Source of the DNA: Enterobacter hormaechei subsp. hoffmannii
GTDB taxonomy: Bacteria; Pseudomonadota; Gammaproteobacteria; Enterobacterales; Enterobacteriaceae
Reading direction: 5' to 3'
Length of the DNA: 64,000 nucleotides
Assembly: GCF_001729745.1 (NCBI RefSeq)
Contig: NZ_CP017186.1
Location: forward strand, 1-64,000
Below are positions 30,158 through 41,328 of this stretch, piece by piece (positions within the stretch are counted from its first letter, which is position 1; each line of letters opens with the position of its first letter). The translations under genes and the position numbers were made by a program. A model generated the notes under the pieces. That model was not told where the DNA came from. It saw nothing but the letters and a program-made list of their open reading frames with translations, and ran no database searches.

Positions 30158-31846
30158 ATGGCAAGTTCGGGCACAACATCCACAAAAACGCGTTTTACAG
30201 GCGCGCAGCTGATTGTTCATTTACTGGAACGACAGGGCATCACCACCGTTGCGGGCATCCCGGGTGGGACCGTGCTGCCGCTGTATGATGCGTTAAGCCA
30301 AAGCACACAGATCCGCCACGTGCTGGCGCGCCACGAGCAGGGCGCAGGCTTTATCGCTCAGGGCATGGCGCGTACCCAGGGTAAACCGGCGGTCTGTATG
30401 GCCTGTAGCGGGCCGGGCGCCACTAACCTGGTGACCGCCATCGCCGATGCGCGCCTCGACTCCATTCCGCTGATCTGCATTACCGGCCAGGTGCCGTCCT
30501 CGATGATCGGTACCGATGCGTTCCAGGAAGTGGATACCTACGGTATCTCTATCCCCATCACCAAACATAACTATTTAGTTCGCGATATCAGCGAGCTGCC
30601 TCAGGTGATCAGCGATGCGTTTCGCATTGCCCAGTCTGGCCGCCCGGGTCCGGTGTGGATAGACATTCCTAAGGATGTCCAGACCGCAGAAATTGAGATC
30701 GACGTGCTGCCGGAGCCGGGCGAGCGTGCCCCGGCGCCGGAATTCAGCGCTGAGAGCGTGCGCGATGCCGCCGCCATGATTAACGCGGCGAAACGCCCGG
30801 TGCTCTATCTGGGCGGCGGGGCGATCAACGCCGCGGATGAAATCCGTCAGTTCGCTGAAAAATCCAGCCTGCCTACCACCATGACCCTGATGGCGCTCGG
30901 CATGCTGCCAAAAGCGCACCCATTGTCTTTAGGGATGCTGGGCATGCACGGCGCGCGCAGCACCAACTACATCCTGCAAGAGGCGGATTTGCTGATTGTT
31001 ATGGGGGCGCGTTTTGATGACCGTGCGATTGGCAAAACCGAGGAGTTCTGCCCGAACGCCAAAATCATTCACGTGGATATCGACCGCGCCGAGCTGGGTA
31101 AAATCAAGCAGCCGCACGTGGCGATTCAGGGCGACGTGACCGAGGTGCTGGCACAGCTGATCCCACAGACGGAGGCAAACGACCGCGCCGACTGGCGCCA
31201 GCTGGTAGCCGATCTGCAACGCGAGTTCCCGGGCGCTATCCCAACCGAGGGCGACCCGCTGAGCCACTATGGTCTTATCAACGCCGTTGCGGCCTGCGTG
31301 GATGACAGCGCGATTATCACTACCGACGTCGGCCAGCATCAGATGTGGACCGCCCAGGCGTATCCGCTTAACCGCCCGCGCCAGTGGCTGACCTCCGGCG
31401 GCCTTGGCACCATGGGCTTCGGCCTGCCAGCAGCGGTTGGCGCGGCGCTCGCCAACCCGGACCGTAAGGTGATCTGCTTCTCCGGTGACGGCAGCCTGAT
31501 GATGAACATTCAGGAGATGGCGACGGCAGCCGAAAACCAGTTAGACGTCAAAATCATTCTGATGAACAACGAGGCGCTGGGCCTGGTACACCAGCAGCAG
31601 AGCCTGTTCTATAAGCAGGGCGTGTTTGCGGCGACCTATCCGGGGATGATCAACTTCATGCAGATTGCCGCTGGTTTTGGCCTGCACACCTGCGATCTGA
31701 ACGCCGAAGAAGATGCCCACGCGGCGTTGCAGGATGCGATTTCTCGCCCTGGCCCGGCGCTGATCCACGTGCGTATCGACCCTGAACAAAAAGTGTATCC
31801 GATGGTGCCGCCGGGTGCGGCCAATACTGAGATGGTGGGGGAATAA
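30158..31846 (+). CDS. ilvB: acetolactate synthase I large subunit
   Basis: Thiamine-diphosphate enzyme of valine/leucine/isoleucine synthesis that condenses two pyruvates, or pyruvate with 2-ketobutyrate. It has 562 residues, the E. coli length. The catalytic Glu is in RHEQGAGFIAQGMAR, the FAD domain lies in the middle, and the ThDP/Mg motif reads GDGSLMMNIQEMATAAENQLDVKIILMNN. ATG 30158 (MASSGTTST) follows CTGGAG and matches E. coli; the open frame extends upstream into the attenuator and should not be used. ilvN follows after three bases. Confidence 0.97.
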   Translation: MASSGTTSTKTRFTGAQLIVHLLERQGITTVAGIPGGTVLPLYDALSQSTQIRHVLARHEQGAGFIAQGMARTQGKPAVCMACSGPGATNLVTAIADARLDSIPLICITGQVPSSMIGTDAFQEVDTYGISIPITKHNYLVRDISELPQVISDAFRIAQSGRPGPVWIDIPKDVQTAEIEIDVLPEPGERAPAPEFSAESVRDAAAMINAAKRPVLYLGGGAINAADEIRQFAEKSSLPTTMTLMALGMLPKAHPLSLGMLGMHGARSTNYILQEADLLIVMGARFDDRAIGKTEEFCPNAKIIHVDIDRAELGKIKQPHVAIQGDVTEVLAQLIPQTEANDRADWRQLVADLQREFPGAIPTEGDPLSHYGLINAVAACVDDSAIITTDVGQHQMWTAQAYPLNRPRQWLTSGGLGTMGFGLPAAVGAALANPDRKVICFSGDGSLMMNIQEMATAAENQLDVKIILMNNEALGLVHQQQSLFYKQGVFAATYPGMINFMQIAAGFGLHTCDLNAEEDAHAALQDAISRPGPALIHVRIDPEQKVYPMVPPGAANTEMVGE

Positions 31847-31849
31847 GCC

Positions 31850-32137
31850 ATGCAGAAACAATGTGATAATGTCATTCTGGAACTCACCGTCCGCAACCAC
31901 CCTGGCGTCATGACCCACGTCTGCGGGCTGTTTGCCCGACGTGCGTTTAACGTGGAAGGCATTCTGTGCCTGCCGATTCAGGGCAGCGAGCACAGCCGCA
32001 TCTGGCTACTGGTGAACGACGACCAGCGTCTGGAGCAGATGATGGCGCAGATCGACAAGCTGGAAGATGTCACCAAAGTGGCACGCAACCAGTCCGATCC
32101 CACCATGTTTAACAAAATTGCGGTGTTTTTCGAGTAA
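31850..32137 (+). CDS. ilvN: acetolactate synthase I small (regulatory) subunit
   Basis: ACT-domain subunit of 95 residues that activates IlvB and confers valine feedback inhibition. [28 protein letters not shown] is the valine-binding loop region, and the C-terminus KIAVFFE matches E. coli IlvN (96 residues). It lies three bases after ilvB in the same transcript. A double REP element follows. Confidence 0.96.
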   Translation: MQKQCDNVILELTVRNHPGVMTHVCGLFARRAFNVEGILCLPIQGSEHSRIWLLVNDDQRLEQMMAQIDKLEDVTKVARNQSDPTMFNKIAVFFE

Positions 32138-32160
32138 ATCACTTAAGGTAAAAGGCTTTT

Positions 32161-32238
32161 GCCGGATAGCGCTGCGCTTATCCAGCCTGCAAGGACGTTA
32201 CACGTAGGCCGGATAAGGCGTTTACGCCGACATCCGGC
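32161..32238. repeat. REP pair between ilvN and uhpA
   Basis: Two REP units in opposite orientation: 32161-32186 (GCCGGATAGCG...TATCCAGC) and 32208-32238 (GCCGGATAAGGCG...CATCCGGC). They separate the ilv and uhp operons. Confidence 0.88.
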
Positions 32239-32262
32239 GTGTTCACGCATCAGGATCAAACC

Positions 32263-32856
32263 ATGACCACCATCGCCCTTATCGACGACCACCTTATCGT
32301 CCGCTCCGGCTTTGCCCAGCTTTTAAACCTCGAACCGGATTTTCAGGTCGTGGCCGAGTTTGGCTCCGGTCGCGAGGCGCTGGCGGGCCTGCCGGGACGC
32401 GGGGTGCAGGTCTGTATCTGCGACATCTCAATGCCGGATCTCTCCGGGCTGGAGCTGTTAAGCCAGCTGCCGAAAGGGATGGCGACCATTATGCTCTCCG
32501 TCCACGACAGCCCGGCGCTGGTCGAGCAGGCGCTCAACGCGGGCGCGCGCGGCTTCCTCTCTAAACGCTGTAGCCCCGACGAGCTGATTGCCGCCGTGCG
32601 CACCGTCTCCACCGGCGGCTGCTACCTGACGCCGGATATCGCCATCAAGCTGGCGGCGGGACGGCAGGATCCGCTCACCAGACGCGAGCGTCAGGTGGCA
32701 GAGAAACTTGCCCAGGGCATGTCGGTAAAAGAGATTGCCGCGGAGCTGGATCTGTCCCCGAAAACCGTGCATGTTCATCGCGCCAACCTGATGGAAAAAC
32801 TCAACGTCAGTAACGATGTCGAGCTGGCGCGCCGTATGTTTGACAGCTGGCAATGA
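32263..32856 (+). CDS. uhpA: response regulator UhpA
   Basis: NarL/LuxR-family response regulator, 197 residues, activating uhpT transcription. The receiver has acidic pair D8-D9, phospho-acceptor D54 (ICDISMPD), Ser/Thr and Lys in LSVHDS and SKRCSPDEL. The C-terminal HTH reads [46 protein letters not shown] 32263 ([10 protein letters not shown]) aligns with E. coli UhpA; the ATG at 32239 overlaps the REP and is not used. Four-base overlap with uhpB. Confidence 0.96.
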   Translation: MTTIALIDDHLIVRSGFAQLLNLEPDFQVVAEFGSGREALAGLPGRGVQVCICDISMPDLSGLELLSQLPKGMATIMLSVHDSPALVEQALNAGARGFLSKRCSPDELIAAVRTVSTGGCYLTPDIAIKLAAGRQDPLTRRERQVAEKLAQGMSVKEIAAELDLSPKTVHVHRANLMEKLNVSNDVELARRMFDSWQ

Positions 32857-34358
32857 GTCCCGTTTTTTCACGGCTGATCGCCGTCGTCGCCAGCTTTTTT
32901 ATCTTCTCCGCCGCATGGTTCTGCCTGTGGAGCATCAGCCTGCATCTGGTGGAACGCCCGGAGCTGGCGGTGCTGCTTTTCCCCTTTGGCCTGCGTCTGG
33001 GACTGATGCTTCAGTGCCCGCGCGGCTACTGGCCCGTTTTGCTGGGCGCAGAGTGGCTGATGCTGATCTGGCTGGCGCAGGAAGTGGCGCTGGCGCATCT
33101 GCCCTTATTGATGACCGGAAGCCTGCTCACGCTTATCCCGGTCGCCCTGATTTCCCGCTACCGTCACCAGCGCGACTGGCGCACGCTGCTGCGTCAGGGG
33201 GCGGCGCTGATTGCCGCCGCGCTGTTGCAGTCCCTGCCGTGGGTGGGTGAAAAGGAGGGGCTCAACGCCCTGCTGCTGACCCTCACCGGCGGCCTGACGC
33301 TGGCACCGACCTGCCTGGTTTTCTGGCATTACCTTACCAGCACCGTCTGGCAGCCGCTCGGCCCGGCGCTGGTCTCCCAGCCGGTGAACTGGCGCGCCCG
33401 GCACCTCGTCTGGTATCTGCTGCTGTTTGTGGTGAGCCTGTGGCTTCAGCTGGGTTTACCTGCCGAGCTTTCACGCTTCACGCCGTTTTGTCTGGCATTA
33501 CCGATCATCGCGTTGGCCTGGCACTACGGCTGGCAGGGGGCGCTGATCGCCACGCTGATGAACGCCATCGCGCTCATTGCCAGCCAAACCTGGCACGATC
33601 ATCCGGTAGATCTGCTGCTTTCCCTGCTGGCCCAGAGCCTGACCGGGCTGCTGCTCGGCGCGGGCATACAGCGCCTGCGCGAGCTGAACCAGTCCCTGCA
33701 AACCGAGCTGGCGCGCAACCGCCGTCTGGCGGAGCGCCTGCTGGAGACCGAAGAGAGCGTGCGGCAGGAGGTCGCCCGCGAGCTGCACGACGATATCGGC
33801 CAGACCATCACCGCTATCCGCACCCAGGCGGGCATTGTCCAGCGCCTGGCGGCGGAAAACGCGAGCGTGAAGCAGGGCGGGGCGCATATCGAACAGCTTT
33901 CGCTGGGGGTTTATGATTCCGTTCGCCGCCTGTTAGGACGGCTGCGCCCGCGCCAGCTTGACGACCTCTCGCTTGAGCAGGCGGTGCGCTCCCTGATGCG
34001 CGAGATGGAGCTGGAAAGCCGCGGAATTGTCAGCCATCTCGACTGGCGTATTAACGAGCCTGCGCTGAGCGAAGGCCAGCGCGTGACGCTATTCCGCGTC
34101 TGTCAGGAGGGGCTGAACAACATCGTCAAGCACGCCAGCGCCAGCGCGGTCACCATCCAGGGCTGGCAGCAGGACGACAGCCTGAAGCTGGTGATTGAGG
34201 ATGACGGCTGCGGCCTGCCGCCGGGTTCCGGCCATCAGGGCTTTGGCCTGGCGGGCATGCGCGAGCGCGTGAAGGCGCTCGGCGGCACGCTGACAATCTC
34301 CTGCACCCACGGGACGCGCGTCAGCGTCAGTTTGCCGTTAAGGACGCACCATGTTTAA
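32853..34358 (+). CDS. uhpB: sensor histidine kinase UhpB
   Basis: Inner-membrane kinase of 501 residues that phosphorylates UhpA when UhpC detects external glucose 6-phosphate. The N-terminal half is a MASE1-type set of about eight membrane helices. The HisKA_3 domain has the phosphorylated His in [19 protein letters not shown], and the HATPase has [15 protein letters not shown] and [24 protein letters not shown]. It overlaps uhpA by four and uhpC by eight bases, which suggests fixed stoichiometry. Confidence 0.96.
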   Translation: MSPVFSRLIAVVASFFIFSAAWFCLWSISLHLVERPELAVLLFPFGLRLGLMLQCPRGYWPVLLGAEWLMLIWLAQEVALAHLPLLMTGSLLTLIPVALISRYRHQRDWRTLLRQGAALIAAALLQSLPWVGEKEGLNALLLTLTGGLTLAPTCLVFWHYLTSTVWQPLGPALVSQPVNWRARHLVWYLLLFVVSLWLQLGLPAELSRFTPFCLALPIIALAWHYGWQGALIATLMNAIALIASQTWHDHPVDLLLSLLAQSLTGLLLGAGIQRLRELNQSLQTELARNRRLAERLLETEESVRQEVARELHDDIGQTITAIRTQAGIVQRLAAENASVKQGGAHIEQLSLGVYDSVRRLLGRLRPRQLDDLSLEQAVRSLMREMELESRGIVSHLDWRINEPALSEGQRVTLFRVCQEGLNNIVKHASASAVTIQGWQQDDSLKLVIEDDGCGLPPGSGHQGFGLAGMRERVKALGGTLTISCTHGTRVSVSLPLRTHHV

Positions 34359-35661
34359 AACCCCCGCCAGCGCCGCCCCGCTAGGCAACAAAGCGGAAAT
34401 CGACGCCCGCTACCGCTACTGGCGACGTCATATCCTGGTCACTATCTGGCTCGGCTACGCGCTGTTCTACTTCACCCGCAAAAGCTTCAACGCCGCCGCG
34501 CCGGAGATCCTCGCCAGCGGCGTGATGGCGCGCACCGACATCGGCCTGCTGGCGACGCTGTTTTACATCACCTACGGTCTGTCGAAGTTCTTCTCCGGCA
34601 TCGTCAGCGACCGCTCCAATGCGCGCTATTTCATGGGCGTTGGGCTGATCGCCACCGGCGTGGTGAACATCCTGTTTGGCTTCTCCACCTCGCTCTGGGC
34701 CTTCGCCCTGCTGTGGGCGCTGAACGCCTTCTTCCAGGGCTGGGGCGCGCCGGTCTGCGCCCGCCTGCTCACCGCCTGGTACTCACGCAACGAGCGCGGC
34801 GGCTGGTGGGCGATATGGAATACCGCGCATAACGTCGGCGGGGCGCTGATCCCGATGGTGGTGGGGGCTGCCGCGCTGCACTACGGCTGGCGTGCGGGGA
34901 TGATGATTGCCGGTGGCCTGGCAATTATCGCCGGGCTGTTCCTCTGCTGGCGCCTGCGCGACAGGCCGCAAACCGTCGGCCTTCCACCGGTGGGCGACTG
35001 GCGGCACGACGAGATGGAGATCGCCCAGCAGCAGGAGGGGGCCGGGCTGTCCCGCCAGCAGATCCTCACCAAATACGTACTGAAAAACCCCTACATTTGG
35101 CTGCTGTCGCTCTGCTACGTGCTGGTCTACGTGGTGCGCGCGGCCATCAACGACTGGGGCAACCTGTACATGTCCGAGACGCTCGGTGTGGATCTGGTGA
35201 CCGCCAACTCGGCAGTGACCATGTTTGAACTGGGCGGGTTTATCGGCGCGCTGGTGGCGGGCTGGGGCTCGGACAAGCTCTTCAACGGCAACCGCGGGCC
35301 TATGAACCTGATCTTCGCCGCCGGAATTTTGCTCTCCGTTGGCTCGCTGTGGCTGATGCCGTTCGCCAGCTACGTGATGCAGGCGGCGTGCTTCTTCACC
35401 ATCGGTTTTTTCGTCTTTGGCCCGCAGATGCTGATCGGCATGGCGGCGGCAGAGTGCTCCCACAAAGAGGCGGCAGGCGCGGCGACGGGCTTTGTCGGGC
35501 TGTTTGCCTACCTTGGCGCATCGCTCTCCGGCTGGCCGCTGGCGCGGGTGATCGACATCTGGCACTGGAGCGGGTTCTTCGCGGTGATCGCTATCGCGGC
35601 GGGCATCTCCGCCCTGCTGTTGCTGCCGTTTTTGCACGCGCAGGCACCGCGCGAAGCGTGA
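34351..35661 (+). CDS. uhpC: glucose-6-phosphate sensor UhpC
   Basis: Transporter-like membrane receptor of the organophosphate:phosphate antiporter family, 436 residues and 12 helices, that senses external glucose 6-phosphate and switches on UhpB. Conserved segments include [42 protein letters not shown] and [26 protein letters not shown]. It is slightly shorter at the N-terminus than E. coli UhpC (about 440). It overlaps uhpB by eight bases. uhpT follows after 132 bases with its own promoter. Confidence 0.95.
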   Translation: MFKTPASAAPLGNKAEIDARYRYWRRHILVTIWLGYALFYFTRKSFNAAAPEILASGVMARTDIGLLATLFYITYGLSKFFSGIVSDRSNARYFMGVGLIATGVVNILFGFSTSLWAFALLWALNAFFQGWGAPVCARLLTAWYSRNERGGWWAIWNTAHNVGGALIPMVVGAAALHYGWRAGMMIAGGLAIIAGLFLCWRLRDRPQTVGLPPVGDWRHDEMEIAQQQEGAGLSRQQILTKYVLKNPYIWLLSLCYVLVYVVRAAINDWGNLYMSETLGVDLVTANSAVTMFELGGFIGALVAGWGSDKLFNGNRGPMNLIFAAGILLSVGSLWLMPFASYVMQAACFFTIGFFVFGPQMLIGMAAAECSHKEAAGAATGFVGLFAYLGASLSGWPLARVIDIWHWSGFFAVIAIAAGISALLLLPFLHAQAPREA

Positions 35662-35793
35662 CGCGCCTCACCTTTTGCTGCCGAGTCGCGCAAAACTAAG
35701 AAATTTTCCCGGTTTCACCTGGACGCTGTCTCAGGCATCTCTCCTGGCTGGTTTTTACAATGCTGCAAAAATCAGCTCAGGAGTAACTCAGTC
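35662..35793 (+). promoter_or_regulatory. uhpT promoter region
   Basis: Non-coding region between uhpC and uhpT. TACAAT (35756-35761) is a good -10. Upstream repeats of the type CACCTGG / CTCAGGC / TCCTGGC at 35716-35748 are candidate UhpA contacts, by analogy with E. coli. No exact CRP site was found. Confidence 0.6.
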
Positions 35794-37185
35794 ATGCTGG
35801 CCTTCTTAAATCAGGTGCGCAAGCCGACCCTGGATCTGCCGCTCGACGTGCGGCGCAAAATGTGGTTCAAACCGTTCATGCAGTCCTATCTGGTGGTCTT
35901 CATCGGCTACCTGACTATGTACCTGATCCGCAAAAACTTTAACATCGCGCAGAACGACATGATCTCCACCTACGGGCTGAGCATGACGCAGTTGGGGATG
36001 ATTGGCCTGGGCTTCTCCATCACCTATGGCGTGGGGAAAACCGTTGTTTCCTACTATGCGGACGGCAAAAACACCAAGCAGTTCCTGCCGTTTATGCTGA
36101 TCCTCTCTGCCATCTGTATGCTCGGCTTCAGCGCCAGCATGGGCGCGGGCTCCGTCAGCCTGTTCCTGATGATCGCCTTTTACGCCCTGAGCGGTTTCTT
36201 CCAGAGCACCGGAGGGTCGTGCAGCTACTCCACCATCACCAAATGGACGCCGCGCCGCAAGCGGGGGTCGTACCTCGGCATGTGGAACATCTCCCACAAC
36301 CTCGGCGGAGCGGGTGCGGCAGGCGTGGCGCTGTTCGGCGCGAACTACCTGTTCGACGGTCACGTCATCGGCATGTTTATCTTCCCGTCGATTATTGCCC
36401 TGATTGTTGGTTTTATCGGCCTGCGCTACGGCAGCGATTCCCCGGAGTCGTACGGCCTCGGCAAAGCCGAAGAGCTGTTCGGGGAAGAGATCAGCGAAGA
36501 GGACAAAGAGACCGAAGAAAACGAGATGTCCAAATGGCAGATCTTTGTTGAGTACGTGCTGAAAAACAAAGTGATTTGGCTGCTCTGTTTCTCGAACATC
36601 TTCCTGTACGTGGTGCGCATTGGTATCGACCAGTGGTCCACCGTGTATGCCTTCCAGGAGCTGAAGCTTTCTAAAGAAGTGGCGATTCAGGGCTTCACCC
36701 TGTTTGAAGTGGGCGCGCTGGTCGGCACGCTGCTGTGGGGATGGCTCTCCGACCTCGCCAATGGCCGCCGCGCGCTGGTGGCCTGCGTCGCGCTGGCGCT
36801 GATTATCGCCACCCTTGGCGTCTACCAGCACGCCAGCAACCAGTACATTTACCTGGCGTCCCTGTTCGCGCTCGGCTTCCTGGTGTTTGGTCCGCAATTA
36901 CTGATCGGTGTGGCGGCAGTGGGCTTCGTCCCGAAAAAAGCGATCGGCGCCGCCGATGGGATTAAGGGCACCTTCGCCTACCTGATCGGCGACAGCTTCG
37001 CCAAGCTGGGCCTGGGGATGATCGCCGACGGCACGCCGATTTTCGGCCTTACCGGCTGGGCGGGCACCTTCGCCGCGCTGGATGCCGCCGCGATTGGCTG
37101 TATCGTCCTGATGGCGATGGTTGCGGTGCTGGAAGAGCGTAAGATCCGCCGTGAGAATCGTGCGCAGAAATTAAAAGTAGCCTGA
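35794..37185 (+). CDS. uhpT: hexose-6-phosphate:phosphate antiporter UhpT
   Basis: Imports glucose 6-phosphate and related sugar phosphates in exchange for phosphate across the inner membrane; it also carries fosfomycin into E. coli. The 463 residues match the E. coli length and there are 12 helices. [28 protein letters not shown] contains the conserved Arg of helix 1. [24 protein letters not shown] and [25 protein letters not shown] segments are typical. The gene appears intact. GGAGTAACTCAGTCATG provides the ribosome site. A terminator follows. Confidence 0.97.
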   Translation: MLAFLNQVRKPTLDLPLDVRRKMWFKPFMQSYLVVFIGYLTMYLIRKNFNIAQNDMISTYGLSMTQLGMIGLGFSITYGVGKTVVSYYADGKNTKQFLPFMLILSAICMLGFSASMGAGSVSLFLMIAFYALSGFFQSTGGSCSYSTITKWTPRRKRGSYLGMWNISHNLGGAGAAGVALFGANYLFDGHVIGMFIFPSIIALIVGFIGLRYGSDSPESYGLGKAEELFGEEISEEDKETEENEMSKWQIFVEYVLKNKVIWLLCFSNIFLYVVRIGIDQWSTVYAFQELKLSKEVAIQGFTLFEVGALVGTLLWGWLSDLANGRRALVACVALALIIATLGVYQHASNQYIYLASLFALGFLVFGPQLLIGVAAVGFVPKKAIGAADGIKGTFAYLIGDSFAKLGLGMIADGTPIFGLTGWAGTFAALDAAAIGCIVLMAMVAVLEERKIRRENRAQKLKVA

Positions 37186-37204
37186 GTGTGCAGGTAACTT
37201 CTTT

Positions 37205-37231
37205 GCCCGGTGTGTGATGCCGGGCTTTTTT
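37205..37231 (+). terminator. rho-independent terminator of uhpT
   Basis: GCCCGG / CCGGGC stem with a nine-base loop, followed by six T residues. Confidence 0.9.
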
Positions 37232-37346
37232 ATTTTGCACGGCCTACCTTTACTCCGCTTTACACACTTGCTCCTCTCTATGCTCTACAGTGTTTTTGCT
37301 GCCGCCTTTCGTGCAGCCTTAGCCCTTTTGCTAACGGAGAGCTTGC

Positions 37347-38351
37347 ATGTTAACCCGACGATTGTCCTGCCTTGCGCTGCTGATGGCGCTGGCGTCCCCC
37401 GCAATGGCCGCGGATGCCCCCACCTACGGCGAGAAGCTGGAAGGTTTTGACTACGGCTGGCCGGTAAAACACTTTACCTTTACCTCGCAGAACCAGCCTC
37501 TGGATATGGCTTACCTGGACGTGAAACCGGAAAAACCCAACGGCCGCACCGTGGTGCTGATGCACGGCAAAAACTTCTGTGCTGGCACCTGGGACGGCAC
37601 TATCCGCGCGCTGTCGGCCGGTGGTTACCGCGTGATCGCCCCTGACCAGATTGGTTTTTGTAAATCCACCAAGCCGGAGCATTACCAGTACACCTTCCAG
37701 CAGCTGGCGGATAACACCCACGCGCTGCTGAAAACGCTGGGCGTCGAGCGCGTGACGGTTATAGGACATTCGACCGGCGGCATGCTGGCAACCCGCTATG
37801 CGTTGATGTGGCCGCAGCAGGTGGAGCAGCTGGTGATGGTGAACCCGATTGGTCTGGAAGACTGGAAAGCGCGCGGCGTGCCGCATATTACGGTCGACCA
37901 GTGGTACCAGCGCGAGCTGAAAGTTAGCGCCGACGGTATTCGTCAGTACGAGAAAAACACCTACTACGCCGGGGAGTGGAAACCGGAGTACGAGCGCTGG
38001 GTCACTATGCTCGCCGGGCTGAACAACGGGCCGGGCAAAGCTCGCGTGGCGTGGAACTCGGCGCTGCTCTACGACATGATTTATACCCAGCCGGTTGTCT
38101 ATGAATTTAGCGAGCTGAAGATGCCGGTATTATTAATGATCGGCACGAAGGACAACACTGCCATCGGGAAAGATCTCGCCCCACCGGAGATCCGCAAGAC
38201 GCTCGGCAATTACGCGGTGCTGGGCAAAGAGACGGCGAAGCGCATTCCGCACGCGACGCTGGTCGAGTTTAACGACATGGGCCACGCGCCGCAGATGCAG
38301 GATCCTGAACGTTTCCACGACGCGCTGCTGAAAGGGCTTCAGGCGCGCTGA
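37347..38351 (+). CDS. secreted alpha/beta hydrolase
   Basis: Predicted periplasmic alpha/beta-hydrolase of 334 residues. The signal peptide is MLTRRLSCLALLMALASPAMA, cleaved before ADAP. The oxyanion segment is VVLMHGKNFCAGTW, the nucleophile elbow is VIGHSTGGML (Ser near residue 143), the likely acid is Asp in MIGTKDNTAIG, and the His is in DMGHAPQMQDPERF. Substrate unknown; esterase, haloperoxidase-like or epoxide hydrolase-like roles are all possible. It has no counterpart at this place in E. coli K-12. A 9-bp GC-rich hairpin follows the stop. Confidence 0.88.
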   Translation: MLTRRLSCLALLMALASPAMAADAPTYGEKLEGFDYGWPVKHFTFTSQNQPLDMAYLDVKPEKPNGRTVVLMHGKNFCAGTWDGTIRALSAGGYRVIAPDQIGFCKSTKPEHYQYTFQQLADNTHALLKTLGVERVTVIGHSTGGMLATRYALMWPQQVEQLVMVNPIGLEDWKARGVPHITVDQWYQRELKVSADGIRQYEKNTYYAGEWKPEYERWVTMLAGLNNGPGKARVAWNSALLYDMIYTQPVVYEFSELKMPVLLMIGTKDNTAIGKDLAPPEIRKTLGNYAVLGKETAKRIPHATLVEFNDMGHAPQMQDPERFHDALLKGLQAR

Positions 38352-38368
38352 CGGGTCTCCAGCAACAG

Positions 38369-38392
38369 CCCGCGCAGCCACGCCTGCGCGGG
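38369..38392 (+). terminator. possible terminator after the alpha/beta hydrolase
   Basis: CCCGCGCAG-CCACGC-CTGCGCGGG is a perfect 9-bp hairpin 18 bases after the stop, but no proper T-run follows (ATTGCTTTC). Termination is therefore uncertain. Confidence 0.4.
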
Positions 38393-38502
38393 ATTGCTTT
38401 CATCGCAATTATCCAGCTTTTTTCGGTTCACTATTCTGGCCGTTCCCGCTGTTGACGCGCTGCGTTTCCCGCTATGATGGGCGGCTAGTCTAAGGAGAAC
38501 GC

Positions 38503-38955
38503 ATGGTCTGGATAATGCTGGCAACGCTTGCCGTGGTATTTGTGGTTGGATTTCGTGTCCTGACCTCAGACTCCCGCCGCGCCATCAAACGTTTAAGCGA
38601 GCGGCTGGGCATCACCCCGATGCCAGTCGAGTCGATGATCGATCAGTTCGGTAAAACGCCGGGCAATGAGTTTATCCGCTACCTTGAGCGCCCCGACGAG
38701 GCACATCTGCAAAATGCGGCACAGGTGCTGCTCATCTGGCAGGTCTGCATTGTCGACGGCAGTGAAGAGAATCTGCATACCTGGCACCGTATGCTGCGTA
38801 AAGCCCGCCTTGCCGCACCCATTACCGATGCGCAAATTCGACTGGCACTTGGCTTTATGCGCGAAATGGAGCCCGATCCGCAGGAGCTGAACGCCTTCCA
38901 GCTGCGCTATAACCAGCTATTTCTGCCGGAAGAAGGTGTGTTTTATCTGCACTGA
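38503..38955 (+). CDS. yicN: YicN, DUF1198 protein
   Basis: Protein of 150 residues with one N-terminal membrane anchor (MVWIMLATLAVVFVVGFRVL) and a soluble helical cytoplasmic part (RRAIKRLSERLGITPMPVESMIDQFG, ILIWQVCIVDGSEENLHTWH). It matches E. coli YicN in size, start and position beside nepI. Function unknown. TAAGGAGAACGCATG gives a strong ribosome site. The gene stands alone between the hydrolase and nepI. Confidence 0.88.
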   Translation: MVWIMLATLAVVFVVGFRVLTSDSRRAIKRLSERLGITPMPVESMIDQFGKTPGNEFIRYLERPDEAHLQNAAQVLLIWQVCIVDGSEENLHTWHRMLRKARLAAPITDAQIRLALGFMREMEPDPQELNAFQLRYNQLFLPEEGVFYLH

Positions 38956-39055
38956 TCCCCTCTAAAACCACAAAAGTTGTCAAATCGTTAAATCCGTCAC
39001 ACTTTTGATGATAAACTGCGCGACTTTTCCGCACGTTTTTATCTCAGGTGATGCC

Positions 39056-40246
39056 ATGACAGAACATATCCAGCCCACGACTCCGCCGCAGGCCAAAGAG
39101 GTGTCTCGCCCCAACTGGTCGGCGGTTTTCTCCGTGGCATTTTGCGTCGCCTGCCTGATCACCGTTGAGTTTCTGCCGGTCAGCCTGCTGACGCCGATGG
39201 CGCAGGATCTGGGCATTTCCGAAGGCGTGGCGGGGCAGTCCGTTACCGTCACCGCCTTTGTGGCGATGTTCGCCAGCCTGTTTATCACCCAGGCGATTGG
39301 CACCATTGACCGTCGTAAAGTGGTCATCCTGTTCAGCGTGCTGCTGACGCTCTCCTGCCTGCTGGTCTCTTTCGCTGAAAGCTTCACCCTGCTGCTGCTG
39401 GGTCGCGCCTGCCTGGGGCTGGGGTTAGGCGGCTTCTGGGCGATGTCGGCCTCGCTGACCATGCGCCTGGTGCCCGCGCGCACCGTGCCAAAAGCGCTGT
39501 CCGTTATCTTCGGCGCGGTCTCTATTGCGCTGGTGATTGCCGCGCCGCTGGGCAGCTTCCTTGGTGGGATTATCGGCTGGCGTAACGTCTTTAACGCGGC
39601 GGCAGTGATGGGCGTGCTGTGCATTATCTGGGTGTGGAAAGCGCTACCGTCTCTGCCGGGTGAAGCGGCGCACCACAAACAGAACATGTTCGCGCTGCTC
39701 AAGCGTCCGGGCGTGCTGGCGGGGATGACCGCCATCTTCATGGCCTTTGCCGGGCAGTTTGCCTTCTTTACCTATATTCGCCCGGTGTATATGACCATGG
39801 CGGGCTTTGACGTGGATGGCCTGACGCTGGTGCTGCTGAGCTTCGGTATCGCCAGCTTCGTCGGCACCTCACTGTCGTCTCAGTTCCTGAAGCGCTCCCT
39901 GAAGGTGGCGCTGGCGGGTGCGCCGCTGGTGCTGGCGATCAGTGCCGCGGTGCTGGTGCTGTGGGGCAGCGACAAGTGGGTCGCATCGGCGATTGCGATT
40001 GTCTGGGGCTTTGCCTTTGCGCTGGTGCCGGTGGGCTGGTCGACGTGGATCACCCGCTCGCTTGCCGATCAGGCGGAAAAAGCCGGGTCGATTCAGGTGG
40101 CGGTGATCCAGCTGGCGAACACCTGCGGGGCGGCGGTGGGCGGCGTAGCGCTCGACCATCTGGGGCTGACGTCACCGCTGGTGATCTCCGGTACGCTGAT
40201 GCTGCTGACCGCGCTGCTGGTGGCGGGGAAGGTGAAGGCGAAGTAG
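39056..40246 (+). CDS. nepI: purine ribonucleoside efflux pump NepI
   Basis: Proton-driven MFS exporter (DHA1 family), 396 residues as in E. coli NepI (YicM), which exports inosine and related 6-mercaptopurine nucleosides. There are 12 predicted helices. [41 protein letters not shown] is characteristic of helix 1, and [13 protein letters not shown] basic residues lie in the helix 2-3 loop. ATG 39056 aligns with the family; an in-frame ATG at 39005 adds a poor N-terminus. The GC-rich palindromic repeat at 40256 separates it from convergent yicL. Confidence 0.92.
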   Translation: MTEHIQPTTPPQAKEVSRPNWSAVFSVAFCVACLITVEFLPVSLLTPMAQDLGISEGVAGQSVTVTAFVAMFASLFITQAIGTIDRRKVVILFSVLLTLSCLLVSFAESFTLLLLGRACLGLGLGGFWAMSASLTMRLVPARTVPKALSVIFGAVSIALVIAAPLGSFLGGIIGWRNVFNAAAVMGVLCIIWVWKALPSLPGEAAHHKQNMFALLKRPGVLAGMTAIFMAFAGQFAFFTYIRPVYMTMAGFDVDGLTLVLLSFGIASFVGTSLSSQFLKRSLKVALAGAPLVLAISAAVLVLWGSDKWVASAIAIVWGFAFALVPVGWSTWITRSLADQAEKAGSIQVAVIQLANTCGAAVGGVALDHLGLTSPLVISGTLMLLTALLVAGKVKAK

Positions 40247-40255
40247 TCAATTTTC

Positions 40256-40350
40256 CCCCTCACCCTAACCCTCTCCCCGCAGGGGAGAGGGGACTGCTCG
40301 GTGCTGTCTTTTCACTCTCGCCCCTTTGGGGAGAGGGCCGGGGTGAGGGG
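40256..40350. repeat. 95-bp GC-rich palindromic repeat, full copy
   Basis: The ends are inverted 23-mers: 40256-40278 (CCCCTCACCCTAACCCTCTC plus CCC) and 40328-40350, which match except for three central bases. Each arm also makes its own small hairpin (CTCTCCCC-GCA-GGGGAGAG). It lies between convergent nepI and yicL, only ten bases past the nepI stop. A partial copy is at 41329. Confidence 0.88.
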
Positions 40351-40358
40351 ACATTCGC

Positions 40359-41264
40359 TTACGCCGATGCCTTAACCCTTCTGCGTGAATCCATCGAAAT
40401 CAACACCACCGACGACACAATCAGCAGCGTTCCCAGCCAGTCCGGCAGGGTGAATGCCACCCCCAGCAAAACCACCGACAGCAGCGCGCTGCTCAGGGGT
40501 TCGGCGCAGCTCAAAATGCTTGCCTTCGGCCCACCGATCATCTGCGCGCCCTTCAGATACAGGCTGAACGTCAGCGCGGTGCCAATCACCACCAGGTAGA
40601 AAAACGCCAGCAGCAGGCCGCCGTCAATGGCGAAGGTGGTGCCGCGTCCGGCGTAGAACGGCGTCAGCATTAGTCCCGCAATCAACATACTCCAGCCGAC
40701 AATCGGCAGCGTGCCGTAGCGGGCGATAAGCGTTGATGGATAGGTGGTGTAAAACGCCGCGGCAAACGCCGAGGCGATACCGAAGAACAGCGCGGCAGGC
40801 GAGATGGAGAGCGACGTCGGGTCGCCGTGGGTCACCAGCAGGAAGGTACCCACAAGCGATGTCAAAATCGCCGACAGGACAAACATGCCGGGACGCTTCT
40901 TCCGCGCCAGGGCGAACCACGCCACGATTATGGTTGGCGACAGGAACTGAAGCACGGTGGCCGTAGCGGCGTTGGATTTTTCAATCGTCAGCAGGAAGGT
41001 GAGCTGCACGGTGAGCGCGCCAACCAGTGAGAAAAACAGCAGGCTGAGGGCGTCTTTGCGGTTTTTGATGACCGAGAAAATCTTGTCGCCGTGAACGAAG
41101 GAGAGCGTCAGCAGGATCACGCCGGTAAACAGCAGGCGAACCATGGTCAGGTAAGGTGAAGAAATGTGGCTTTTCTCCATGATGTACTGCGCGCAAACCC
41201 CGGAACTGCCCCATAAAACGGCGGCGATCAGGACGTTGAGCATCCCTTTGCGTGTGGAACCCAT
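40359..41264 (-). CDS. yicL: EamA-family transporter YicL
   Basis: DMT-superfamily inner-membrane transporter, 301 residues with ten predicted helices in two EamA halves. [30 protein letters not shown] is nearly identical to E. coli Yic[26 protein letters not shown] and [27 protein letters not shown] are the conserved end-of-half motifs. Substrate unknown. ATG 41264 is used. In-frame codons further upstream run into the repeat at 41329 and should be ignored. It is flanked on both sides by copies of the same palindromic repeat. Confidence 0.92.
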   Translation of the reverse strand: MGSTRKGMLNVLIAAVLWGSSGVCAQYIMEKSHISSPYLTMVRLLFTGVILLTLSFVHGDKIFSVIKNRKDALSLLFFSLVGALTVQLTFLLTIEKSNAATATVLQFLSPTIIVAWFALARKKRPGMFVLSAILTSLVGTFLLVTHGDPTSLSISPAALFFGIASAFAAAFYTTYPSTLIARYGTLPIVGWSMLIAGLMLTPFYAGRGTTFAIDGGLLLAFFYLVVIGTALTFSLYLKGAQMIGGPKASILSCAEPLSSALLSVVLLGVAFTLPDWLGTLLIVSSVVLISMDSRRRVKASA

Positions 41265-41328
41265 GTTCTCCCCTGTTATGTTGTCGTTAATTGGCCAACA
41301 GCATAGCATGGTTGTGTGCGGCCTGATG